Assembly (NCBI GenBank): GCA_963926475.1
Contig: CAWUXE010000003.1
Span: forward strand, 51,067-115,066
From: UBA2040 sp002384725
Lineage (GTDB): Bacteria; Bacteroidota; Bacteroidia; Flavobacteriales_D; Crocinitomicaceae
Direction of reading: 5' to 3'
DNA length: 64,000 nucleotides
Part shown: piece after piece, positions 36,909 to 44,975 of the stretch
How the letters are laid out: every line of letters starts with the position of its first letter
Position numbering within the stretch: position 1 is the stretch's first letter
The notes under the pieces: model-generated
The model's input: the letters and a program-made list of their open reading frames with translations, nothing else
Databases searched by the model: none
Told to the model about the DNA's origin: nothing
Position numbers and translations under genes: made by a program

Positions 36909-37820
36909 AATTTCGATCAATTGCCCCTCACCCTTATTCTTCCCTTTTTCGAACACAAAATCAATACGACCCAAATTAAGTCCAGCCCAACCTACTTGAT
37001 TTACCAACACATTATCACCTTCCGAATTTTTTAAGACCGTTGGTTCAGAGAGAAAAGTATGCGTATGTCCTCCAATGATTAAATGAATTCCTTTTGTCTC
37101 TTGCGCCAATTTGTAATCGCTTACTTTTAATGCGTTATCATAGGCATAGCCTAAATGAGACAGACAAACGATTAAATCGCACTTCGCCTTCTGAAGTTGC
37201 TCAACTTGCTCTTGTGCAATGGCAATTGGGTCAATATATTCTGTGTCTTCGTATTTGATTTTGGGCACCAAACCGTCGAGTTCAACACCCACTCCAAAAA
37301 CGCCAATCTTTATTCCGCCTTTGTTGAAAATATGATGAGGTTTTGTTAGGCCGGTTAAAACTGTATTTGAGAAATCGTAATTGGCACATAAAAAAGAAAA
37401 GTCGGCATACTCTTGCGCTGTTTTAAAACCCTCCATTCCACCATCGAAATCATGGTTACCCATTGTTGAAGCGTCGTAACCCAAAGCTTTCATGACTTTC
37501 ATTTCGAGTACACCTCCGTATTTATTAAAATAGGGAGTTCCCTGAAAAATATCACCTGCATCCAGTAACAACACATTCTCTTCTTGCAATCGAATATTGT
37601 TGATCAAGTTAGCTCTATGGCTCACTCCACCTCTACCTGGATATTTCGAATCGTCAACAGGAAAAGGATCAATATGAGAATGCGTATCGTTGGTATGTAA
37701 AATGGTCAATTTCCTTTCCTTTTTGCCTCCCAAAAGCGTGGTATAACCCAATTGAGTCGCAACGATAACGCCACCGCTCAAGTACAAGGTATCACCAAGA
37801 AATTTTCTTTTAGTCCACAT
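36906..37820 (-). CDS. Calcineurin-like metallophosphatase (5'-nucleotidase N-terminal-domain type)
   Basis: 304 residues if started at ATG 37820 (MWTKRKFLGDTLYLSGG); a start at 37841 would overlap the upstream gene more. The metallophosphoesterase motifs are in order: LHTNDTHSHIDPF, LLDAGDIFQGTPYFN, MGNHDFDGG, LSHLG and GGHTHTF, giving the D-H / D / N-H / H / H-H metal ligands. This is the catalytic domain of UshA-type 5'-nucleotidases without its C-terminal domain. That missing half is encoded directly upstream and overlaps by 11 bases. The N-terminus has a KR rather than RR pair, so Tat export is doubtful. Confidence 0.9.
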   Translation of the reverse strand: MWTKRKFLGDTLYLSGGVIVATQLGYTTLLGGKKERKLTILHTNDTHSHIDPFPVDDSKYPGRGGVSHRANLINNIRLQEENVLLLDAGDIFQGTPYFNKYGGVLEMKVMKALGYDASTMGNHDFDGGMEGFKTAQEYADFSFLCANYDFSNTVLTGLTKPHHIFNKGGIKIGVFGVGVELDGLVPKIKYEDTEYIDPIAIAQEQVEQLQKAKCDLIVCLSHLGYAYDNALKVSDYKLAQETKGIHLIIGGHTHTFLSEPTVLKNSEGDNVLVNQVGWAGLNLGRIDFVFEKGKNKGEGQLIEI

Positions 37821-38526
37821 GTATTCTGCAGGTATTATCAATTTTTAAGGTGTCTTGGGCTTTAACTTGGTTCAAAAACACATCGCGTAGTAAATCACCA
37901 AGGTCTGTCTTCTCTAGGCTCTTTTCGAAAAAAGTCATTTTGTCGCCACCATTGGCTAAATAATCAGAGGTTAAAATGATAAATTCGTCAGCATCGGTGT
38001 TTTGTTCGCTAAAAATTAACTTCCCGCCAATCAATCTGGCGTTGGCTATTGGTTCGCCTCCAGAAGCAACTAAATAACGTTCGATATCAGGCAAAGCCGA
38101 CATTGGCATCCGCACAACAACCACGTTATTGTCAAAAGGCATGAAAGAATATATGTCGCCAACGCTTAGACGTCCTTTATTAAAACGACTTCGTAATCCT
38201 CCGACGTTCAGCAATACCAGACAGTTGGAATTCATATCAAGCTTTTCCTTGTATTCAAAATAAAGTGCGTCGGCGGCCCAATTATTCAAAGGACTGCATG
38301 GTCGAGCCTTTTCTAGATCTTGAGGACAATAACCTATCACCTCGTTCATTTCGTCTTTCAAACCTTCACGATAGGGAAAAACCAAAGAATCTATAGCTGA
38401 AACGCTAGATTGGGAATTTTCGACAGCTACCGTATCACTATTCCATTTCGATGGAAAAGAAGAAGAGCAGGCTGTTACGCCCGCTCCTACTAATACAATG
38501 AATAAATATATTGTTGTTCTTTTCAA
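37810..38526 (-). CDS. 5'-nucleotidase C-terminal domain lipoprotein
   Basis: 238 residues, lipobox TACS (signal MKRTTIYLFIVLVGAGVTAC). The body is the 5_nucleotid_C substrate-binding domain of UshA/CD73-type enzymes: PCSPLNNWAADALYFEY, LLNVGGLRSRFNKGRLSVGDIYSFMPFDNNVVVV, and FIILTSDYLANGGDKMTFF. It stands alone without the metallophosphatase domain, which is the next gene. Together they probably form a two-subunit 5'-nucleotidase that frees phosphate from nucleotides. The nuclease gene lies immediately upstream (1-base gap), so the three are one operon. Confidence 0.9.
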   Translation of the reverse strand: MKRTTIYLFIVLVGAGVTACSSSFPSKWNSDTVAVENSQSSVSAIDSLVFPYREGLKDEMNEVIGYCPQDLEKARPCSPLNNWAADALYFEYKEKLDMNSNCLVLLNVGGLRSRFNKGRLSVGDIYSFMPFDNNVVVVRMPMSALPDIERYLVASGGEPIANARLIGGKLIFSEQNTDADEFIILTSDYLANGGDKMTFFEKSLEKTDLGDLLRDVFLNQVKAQDTLKIDNTCRIHVD

Positions 38527-38527
38527 A

Positions 38528-40813
38528 CTATTCGATAATCATTCTTTTAGTTGTTGTTCCATATGGAGTCGAAACTTGAACTAGATAAATTCCAGCTGGC
38601 AAGGTTTGACCTTTAAATTCTACAACAGGTACTTCTTTGTACTCTCTCGAAAATACGGTTTTACCTTGAATATCACTTATTTGAATTTGATTAATTGTTG
38701 TACCATTCACTTGGATATATACCTCATCCGCTGAAGGAACGGGGAATATCGACAAATTATTTGACAACAACTCATTCAATTCGTTCGTGCTAGCACAAGC
38801 TACGTAAGTCATATTGGTAAAGTTCACATTACATGCAAAATGCACTGAATCAACGTATGGGTTTCTATTGTTTTGCAAAGAGAAAATATACTCATTACGC
38901 GCAATTTCATAGTCATCGGGAAGATCTTGGTAATGCCAAGCTTTCAAATTGTTTTGACCTTGGTTGGTTGGCAATTGCCAGTTTTGACCTGAAACACCGT
39001 TATAAGCCGTCGCCATGTACATAATTGCACGAGCCGCGTTTCCTTTGTGAATTTGTCTTGGTTCGTACACCAATTGACTTCCGTTATATCCCACTCTTCC
39101 TTCTAGGTAGGTGAATACAACATTTCCAGTGATACTATCCAAAGGCAAATTACTTCTTGGACCATTCGCTTGTGTATTATTGGCTGGGTACAAGTTATGA
39201 AAGTCAGAATACTCAGGTTTCGCTGGATTATCAGCTGGGTAACTTGGCATCCATGAATGTGCGTAAGTATGCTCACGGCTATAACCAGTTGCTGTCCAAT
39301 CAAAAGGATCTGTGTACACTTTGTGTTCACCTGAATAAGCACAAACCACAAAAGACTGACCATTCGTCGTGTCTTGAGGTTCGAAAACACTCATTATTGT
39401 TGTTTTGTAATTGAAATAAGAAATAACTTGGTGTGTATTAATAAGCCCACTCAAATCCGTTAAGAAAGAAGGTGACGTACTATTGATACCCGTGTAATAC
39501 GTTCCAATGTTTTCACCTGGACTTGTAACTGAAGCCGATGCAGGAGTAGTAGTTTTATAATTAGTATATGCTCCTTGACCATTATATGCGAAGACTTTCA
39601 ACTCATAATTTTGGTTGGCGATAATTCCTCTTGGTACGAAAGCTGTTGAAGGTCCAACGTAAGCTACCTTCGCATCACCAATGATATCGCCTCGCATGTA
39701 GGATTGACCATCAACTGGTTGACCTGTAAAAGCACCTCCATTTTTCCAAAGTACGATATAATTTGTTGCTGTTGTAGATGGCGTGAAAGAGCCGTTCATT
39801 GTATACGATTCAATATTCGTCATTGTCAATCCTGTAGCATTTGTTACTGGCTCAGATGCTAAATTATCCAATCCAACTGCCTCTAGATTAATTACATAAA
39901 CAGATTCATCTGGATCGTCGTTGTTGATTGTTAATGTTGCAATACGTGTTCCGTTTCCAGTTGGCGTAAATACCAAATTGTAATTTTGGGAAGATGTGCC
40001 ACCAACAGTTGAGTTAGGCGCAATATTCGTTAAAAACTCAGCGTTATTTACTCCTGTTATAGTTGTACTAGACAAAGTCAATGTATTCGCTCCAGTATTC
40101 TCAACGGTAATAGTTGAATTAGTTGTGTTACCAACAAAGTAAGAACCACCCGTTAAAACGTCAGCACCATTTATTTTTACATTGATTTCCGTAGCTGGAG
40201 CGACATAAGCAATTATATCTGTTGTCATTCTTGGCAACAATTGATAATCTGTATTATATTGTGAAAGTAATCCTGTAACAGAAACTGGACCCGTTGGAAT
40301 TGCTGTTCCTACTAAGTTTGACCCTGTAATAACACGCATTTGCAATGTATTCCCGCCTTGTGTTAAAGTATAGTTCGTATTTCCTGCAAAATTTCCACTT
40401 CCAGAAATCGTAACATTTTGAATTTGTAATAAACGTGCTTCCAGAGGTTCATTCGCTGAAGTAATTGGAATAACCAATGGAACAGGAGCGCCAACTGGCC
40501 CGTGAACCGTGAAGGTATTCGTAGGGGAAATTTCTAACAATCCGTTAAAATCATACAAAACACCTGTCATGGTAACAGAATCACCAAGGGCTATACTATT
40601 ACCAAATGAATTGGGTACTCCATAACAAGGCATTCCTCCCGATCCATCTTGGATATATCTAATATTGCCAAGTTGATTGTTGCCATTCGCCGATACACCT
40701 TTAATAGTTACTGTTTGACCAACAGCATAATTGGTGCGCGCATCGTTGATGTTTGTCTGTGCATGACTCCCAAAAGTGAATCCTAAAAGGGATAATAAAA
40801 GTATTTTTTTCAT
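38528..40813 (-). CDS. Secreted endonuclease I with OB-like domains and T9SS type A sorting domain
   Basis: 761 residues from ATG 40813 (signal MKKILLLSLLGFTFGSHAQ). Domain order: OB-like module (about 20-190, with GDSVTMTGVLYDFNGLLEI), Ig-like region (about 195-320), fibronectin III-like (about 320-420), then endonuclease I (about 430-670). The nuclease shows YSREHTYAHSWMP, EYSDFHNLYPANNTQANGPRSNLPL and KGNAARAIMYMATAY, the EndA/Vvn motifs including the general-base His region. The C-terminus is T9SS type A (IFPVPSADEVYIQ; GIYLVQVSTP). Likely a non-specific extracellular DNase/RNase. It starts 11 bases after the TonB-receptor stop. Confidence 0.93.
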   Translation of the reverse strand: MKKILLLSLLGFTFGSHAQTNINDARTNYAVGQTVTIKGVSANGNNQLGNIRYIQDGSGGMPCYGVPNSFGNSIALGDSVTMTGVLYDFNGLLEISPTNTFTVHGPVGAPVPLVIPITSANEPLEARLLQIQNVTISGSGNFAGNTNYTLTQGGNTLQMRVITGSNLVGTAIPTGPVSVTGLLSQYNTDYQLLPRMTTDIIAYVAPATEINVKINGADVLTGGSYFVGNTTNSTITVENTGANTLTLSSTTITGVNNAEFLTNIAPNSTVGGTSSQNYNLVFTPTGNGTRIATLTINNDDPDESVYVINLEAVGLDNLASEPVTNATGLTMTNIESYTMNGSFTPSTTATNYIVLWKNGGAFTGQPVDGQSYMRGDIIGDAKVAYVGPSTAFVPRGIIANQNYELKVFAYNGQGAYTNYKTTTPASASVTSPGENIGTYYTGINSTSPSFLTDLSGLINTHQVISYFNYKTTIMSVFEPQDTTNGQSFVVCAYSGEHKVYTDPFDWTATGYSREHTYAHSWMPSYPADNPAKPEYSDFHNLYPANNTQANGPRSNLPLDSITGNVVFTYLEGRVGYNGSQLVYEPRQIHKGNAARAIMYMATAYNGVSGQNWQLPTNQGQNNLKAWHYQDLPDDYEIARNEYIFSLQNNRNPYVDSVHFACNVNFTNMTYVACASTNELNELLSNNLSIFPVPSADEVYIQVNGTTINQIQISDIQGKTVFSREYKEVPVVEFKGQTLPAGIYLVQVSTPYGTTTKRMIIE

Positions 40814-40823
40814 TTTTTCTATT

Positions 40824-43559
40824 TTAAAATTGGTAAGCCGCGGATATATTAAAACGCAAACCTGAACCGAAGAATACTTGAGCGCCTGAAGCGTTAAAAG
40901 CATTTTTTGATCCTTGAATAGGTCTTGAATCTGAGATGTATTTCGTATTCAACAAATTAATTACTGAACCATTAAAGACAAAAGCATTTTTCTTTGCAGG
41001 CAAAGTATATCCAATAAATATATTTAATAAACCGTAAGTTGGCATAACCCACGATTCTTTTCCGCCATTTTCACCTTGCAAATCGAAAGGAGAGAAATCG
41101 GCGTAGTAACGGTCGAACAATTGATATTGTGGTTTCACGTAGAAACGTTTGAAGGGCTCCCAACGGTAAGAAAGAGAAACAACTGTTTGTGCCGCATCAC
41201 CCACGTGAACTCCTTTTGCATCGAAAGTAAATGTGGTGTTATATTGAGGAACTTCAACTGTTTCAGAAGAATTCCACACCCAATTTCCCATAGAGAACAT
41301 TGCATCGAAAGAGTGTTTCTTGTTTATTTTATAAGCGAAATCAATTTCTCCACCGTAGTGAATAGCATCCATTCCATTTACATTTATTCTAATGTTTTCA
41401 GTAGGATCATTAGGGTCAGGCACAGCAACACCATACGGGAAAGGTTTGTTTTTCCAATTCGTGAAATAACCATTCACGTTAAATCCGTACTTGTTATTTG
41501 CAAATGAATACCCAGCTTCTATGGCTTGAATTTTTTCGTTCAAGATTTCACCAAAGAATTTATTCGTGTTGTTGTCAATCACATTGCTAAACTGTGGTGT
41601 ACGAGAAAGATACCCTAAGTTTAAAAACACATTTGAATACTCTGTCAATTCAAAACTAGCACCCACTTTAACCGTTCCACCAAGAAGATATTTCCAATCC
41701 GTTTGCGAATATTCGGCTTCTGGTGATGTGCCATAATAATCTCTACCGTTGTAAGAAACGGTATCGTATTTTCCAACTTGAAGAATAGTATCACCTAAAT
41801 CAATTTCTTTCTCTACAAAGTAATCTATCCCTTTGTACCCGTTTTGGATACCCGAAAGGTTAACAAATCCTGTCCATCTTCCTTTTGAATATTCCGCTTG
41901 ACCAAAGGCTCCCATCCAAGACACCAATCCTTTTCGGTGGTTAGAAAAAGAAGCCAAAGAAATCTTGTCTCCGACAAACTTCATATCGTGTTTATCATTT
42001 TTATTGGCCTTGTTCACAAAGTAATCTCCACCCAATAAATCCGTAACTTCTTGGTAATGTTCACCTTCATAATATCTAAAATCCAATCCGCCGGCATAAC
42101 TCCAAGTTTCGCTGTGCTTGTAGGTAAATTGTGGTAAATAACCCACCCAGAAGTGATTGTTTACCGATGCATAAAGAATGGTTTTCGATTTGTACAAAAC
42201 AGGCGAATAATTCTGATCAAAACTCGGCACTTGGGTTCCGAAAAAGTCCGTCACTCGATTATCAGACATAATAAAATCCCAATCTATCGTCTGATCATCC
42301 TGCGTAAGCACAGGATTACTTGAATTAATTCGTTGACCTCCACCTCTACCGATGGACATATAGGCAATATTCGAGATAGATAGCTTTTTATTTACAACCC
42401 AAAAGTCTTTTAATGTAACTTGAGGTTTGTTGTAATAATTTAATCGTTCATTTTTAATCTCTTTTTTTCCTTCATCGTTGGTAAAATATCCCCAGTGTTG
42501 GTTATACCGAATACCGTGATCGATGTTCTGTGAACTGACAGAGTCAGGTACAGATATTCCTAAATTTTGAGCATATTCCTTGTCCCAATAACGAATGGGT
42601 TGCTGATACGAGCGTTGACCATGGCTCTGAGGCGCCATAAATCCGGACAATGAAGTTAAATGTTTACCCCATTTCTTTTGAATTTTGGCATACAGAAAAA
42701 CTCCTTCTGAGTTCGTTCCATCTACCCAACCATCTGCTTTTTTGTAGCTGCCGGCGAATGTTAGTCCATATCCTTTTGGACTCAAACCTGAATTGTAAGA
42801 AAGAGAGGTACGAAGAAAATTTCCTGTACCATATTCTTGTTTCACCATTCCACCCGCCTTATTACCGACACCTTTGGTAAGAATGTTGATCGAACCACCA
42901 ACAGAAGGCATGGCTAATTTGGTTGTTCCTAAACCACGTTGAACTTGCAATGAAGTGGTAATGGCGTCTAGTCCGAACCAATTTGACCAATAAACAGCAC
43001 CATTTTCCATATCGTTGACGGGCACACCATCAATAAGGACACCTATATTTCGTTGATCGAACCCACGAATGTTTATTCGAGCATCACCATCACCGCCGCC
43101 ACTCTGAGTTGCATAAACCCCCGGCGTTGCATTCAATAGCATCGGTAAATCTCGTGATCCTAACTCTTCCGTAATTTGCTTTTGATCAATTTTTGTAACA
43201 GCAACAGGCGTTTTTCTATCCGTAATTAAGTTACCAATTACCCTCACCTCTTCAAATTCAAGACTTGTCCCTAATTTGAGATCCAATTGAGTTAGGGTTT
43301 CAATGATTGAAACGGGAAATTTTTGTGTATCAAACATCAACATGGTAACTGTAATGACATATTCGCCTTTATTTGGAAAAGTAAGGGTGTAATTTCCGTC
43401 CAAGTCCGATAATGCTTTGTATGTATCATCCGCTATTACCTTTGCTCCTAACACTGGTTCGCCGCTTGAAGCGTCGATAACTTGACCTTTTAACACGTAT
43501 TCTTGGCCAAGTGATGAAAACGACACTAACAGAGCGAGTAATCCTAATAATCCTCTCAT
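40824..43559 (-). CDS. TonB-dependent outer-membrane receptor with CarboxypepD_reg domain
   Basis: 911 residues from ATG 43559 (MRGLLGLLALLVSFSSLGQ). The N-terminal regulatory-like domain (about 20-105) contains VLKGQVIDASSGEPVLGAKV. The plug (about 115-240) shows INIRGFDQRNIGVLIDGVPVN and GGSINILTKG. The barrel ends with FGSGLRFNISAAYQF, a terminal aromatic. It imports a TonB-dependent ligand across the outer membrane. No SusD-like partner is next to it, so it is not a classic glycan PUL. Its neighbours are a secreted nuclease and a nucleotidase pair, suggesting nucleotide, nucleoside or oligonucleotide uptake (inference). Confidence 0.93.
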   Translation of the reverse strand: MRGLLGLLALLVSFSSLGQEYVLKGQVIDASSGEPVLGAKVIADDTYKALSDLDGNYTLTFPNKGEYVITVTMLMFDTQKFPVSIIETLTQLDLKLGTSLEFEEVRVIGNLITDRKTPVAVTKIDQKQITEELGSRDLPMLLNATPGVYATQSGGGDGDARINIRGFDQRNIGVLIDGVPVNDMENGAVYWSNWFGLDAITTSLQVQRGLGTTKLAMPSVGGSINILTKGVGNKAGGMVKQEYGTGNFLRTSLSYNSGLSPKGYGLTFAGSYKKADGWVDGTNSEGVFLYAKIQKKWGKHLTSLSGFMAPQSHGQRSYQQPIRYWDKEYAQNLGISVPDSVSSQNIDHGIRYNQHWGYFTNDEGKKEIKNERLNYYNKPQVTLKDFWVVNKKLSISNIAYMSIGRGGGQRINSSNPVLTQDDQTIDWDFIMSDNRVTDFFGTQVPSFDQNYSPVLYKSKTILYASVNNHFWVGYLPQFTYKHSETWSYAGGLDFRYYEGEHYQEVTDLLGGDYFVNKANKNDKHDMKFVGDKISLASFSNHRKGLVSWMGAFGQAEYSKGRWTGFVNLSGIQNGYKGIDYFVEKEIDLGDTILQVGKYDTVSYNGRDYYGTSPEAEYSQTDWKYLLGGTVKVGASFELTEYSNVFLNLGYLSRTPQFSNVIDNNTNKFFGEILNEKIQAIEAGYSFANNKYGFNVNGYFTNWKNKPFPYGVAVPDPNDPTENIRINVNGMDAIHYGGEIDFAYKINKKHSFDAMFSMGNWVWNSSETVEVPQYNTTFTFDAKGVHVGDAAQTVVSLSYRWEPFKRFYVKPQYQLFDRYYADFSPFDLQGENGGKESWVMPTYGLLNIFIGYTLPAKKNAFVFNGSVINLLNTKYISDSRPIQGSKNAFNASGAQVFFGSGLRFNISAAYQF

Positions 43560-43577
43560 GAAATCAATTTTAATGCA

Positions 43578-43608
43578 AAAAGAAGAGGCCAAATCGACCT
43601 CTTCTTTT
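43578..43608 (-). terminator. Hairpin between the lamin-tail gene and the TonB receptor gene
   Basis: AAAAGAAGAGG (43578-43588) pairs perfectly (11 bp) with CCTCTTCTTTT (43598-43608) across a 9-base loop. On the minus strand it ends in TTCTTTTTGCA, so it can work as a terminator or attenuator 19 bases before the receptor ATG. Confidence 0.75.
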
Positions 43609-43620
43609 AATTAAATAATT

Positions 43621-44667
43621 CTATTTAACAATTACCTTCTTCGTAATCAAATCGCCAGAAGTAGTTTCTAACTGAACGAAATAAACACCTTTCAGTTCGA
43701 TTTCAAACGAAGTGGATGACGCACCTTTTAAATTGATGCTTTTCACTTTTTGACCCAAAGCATTTACCACAACAATTGAATTTATTTCACTCAACCCTTT
43801 GATTTGGAATATTCCTTTTGATGGATTTGGATAAATACTAAGAACTTCTTTAGTATTTTCTTTTACACTTAATGGGTTACAGCCACAATCATGTGTCCCC
43901 AATGAATTCCAGTTTCCGTCCAAGATTGGGTTTCCACTTGTTCCGTACAACGTATCGCCGTTTGCATCCAAACGAACAACTACTGCAGGAATTGAATCGT
44001 ATTCTGCCAGAGGATTAAAGAAAGAAATCGTTGGACTTGTTTCTCCTTTTTTGATAGTTGATTTACGAATTAAAGAATGATCTTGCGTTACGATAATTCC
44101 AACCATACCAGTATATGGAAAATCTGTTGACCAACCACCAGCTGGAGAAGTAGATCCTTGATCGTTTGTTGGTTGTTCACCAATTTTTCCGAAAATATCA
44201 ATTACCGTCATCCCTGCAATAGTCGTCAATACTTGATTAGGATCAGAAGTTAATGTTCCCTGTAATAATACTACAGCATCATCACCATTCCAGTACATTG
44301 CGTTACTTGTGTTGTAATCAGGTGAATAAAACCCATCCGCACGCACAGCTAATGAATCCCACACAGGAGCTTCTTGACCAGTACCATTTGGATCTTGTTT
44401 ATCGATTACTGCGACATAGACACTGTAAGGTGCGACTGTTCCTGACAATTGTACCGCATTTTTGACCTGTGCAGACGTTGAACCATTTGAATAACGCGCA
44501 ATAACATAGCCTGCTAAGTTTATAGGGTTTGCTGTTGGATTATAAATTTCCAATGCTTTGTTGTTGGACCAACCTTCAACATATTCAGAAATAAAAATTT
44601 TGCTGCAATCTTGCGCGTTAGCGAAAGAAGCAAAAACTAAAGACAAAAGGATTAAAGATTTTTTCAT
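43621..44667 (-). CDS. Secreted lamin-tail-domain protein with T9SS type A sorting domain
   Basis: 348 residues, signal peptide MKKSLILLSLVFASFANA. The lamin tail domain begins DCSKIFISEYVEGWSNNKALEIYNP, the bacterial LTD signature (I-S-E-Y...N-K-A-L-E-I-Y-N-P), and continues to about residue 190. A short linker holds cysteines (LGTHDCGCNP) and the T9SS type A domain at about 275-348 has LSIYPNPSKGIFQI and GVYFVQLETTSG. Bacterial LTDs are often linked to secreted nucleases and phosphatases. It is first in the nuclease locus and has a long leader. Confidence 0.92.
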   Translation of the reverse strand: MKKSLILLSLVFASFANAQDCSKIFISEYVEGWSNNKALEIYNPTANPINLAGYVIARYSNGSTSAQVKNAVQLSGTVAPYSVYVAVIDKQDPNGTGQEAPVWDSLAVRADGFYSPDYNTSNAMYWNGDDAVVLLQGTLTSDPNQVLTTIAGMTVIDIFGKIGEQPTNDQGSTSPAGGWSTDFPYTGMVGIIVTQDHSLIRKSTIKKGETSPTISFFNPLAEYDSIPAVVVRLDANGDTLYGTSGNPILDGNWNSLGTHDCGCNPLSVKENTKEVLSIYPNPSKGIFQIKGLSEINSIVVVNALGQKVKSINLKGASSTSFEIELKGVYFVQLETTSGDLITKKVIVK

Positions 44668-44689
44668 ATTTAATTAACTTTTTGTGGTA

Positions 44690-44850
44690 AGACGATACGA
44701 TATAAAACGGAAATCATGGCTGTCGAGTTATCGACGATAAGGAAACTTAACTTTGTTGATCCTAACATAGAAACTGTATTTCCGTTAAATCTGTTTAGCG
44801 ATGGTTTCGGTTCGACATGGAACGTCTAGGATATCACTGCAAAACTTCTG
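44690..44850 (-). promoter_or_regulatory. Long structured 5' leader of the nuclease locus
   Basis: The minus promoter at 44852-44859 lies about 185 bases before the first ATG (44667), leaving a long untranslated leader. Within it AACGGAAAT (44706-44714) is complementary to ATTTCCGTT (44778-44786), closing a stem around a smaller GTCGA-TCGAC hairpin (about 44721-44734). No known riboswitch class is recognised. Confidence 0.4.
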
Positions 44851-44851
44851 A

Positions 44852-44859
44852 CAAATTTA
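44852..44859 (-). promoter_or_regulatory. -33/-7 promoter of the nuclease locus
   Basis: Minus strand TAAATTTG (TAnnTTTG) with a TTG 20 bases upstream (complement of 44880-44882), a near-ideal Bacteroidota spacing. Confidence 0.65.
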
Positions 44860-44975
44860 CGGTATTATTTTTCCAACACCAATTCTGGAATGTTAAATTG
44901 GTGTCACCAGATTGTTAGTTTAATGGAGTTATCAACGACATTTCTTATTTTAGGGCACCAATAAAAATTAAAAAG

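Noticed and set aside
41076..41507. 143-codon plus-strand ORF inside the TonB receptor gene
   Set aside because: Antisense shadow of a well-supported 911-residue receptor. No promoter, no signal and no family features.
44815..44830. GGTTCGACATGGAAC, resembling the T-loop of a tRNA or tmRNA
   Set aside because: No acceptor, D-arm or anticodon arm can be placed around it, and no tmRNA start or tag sequence is present.
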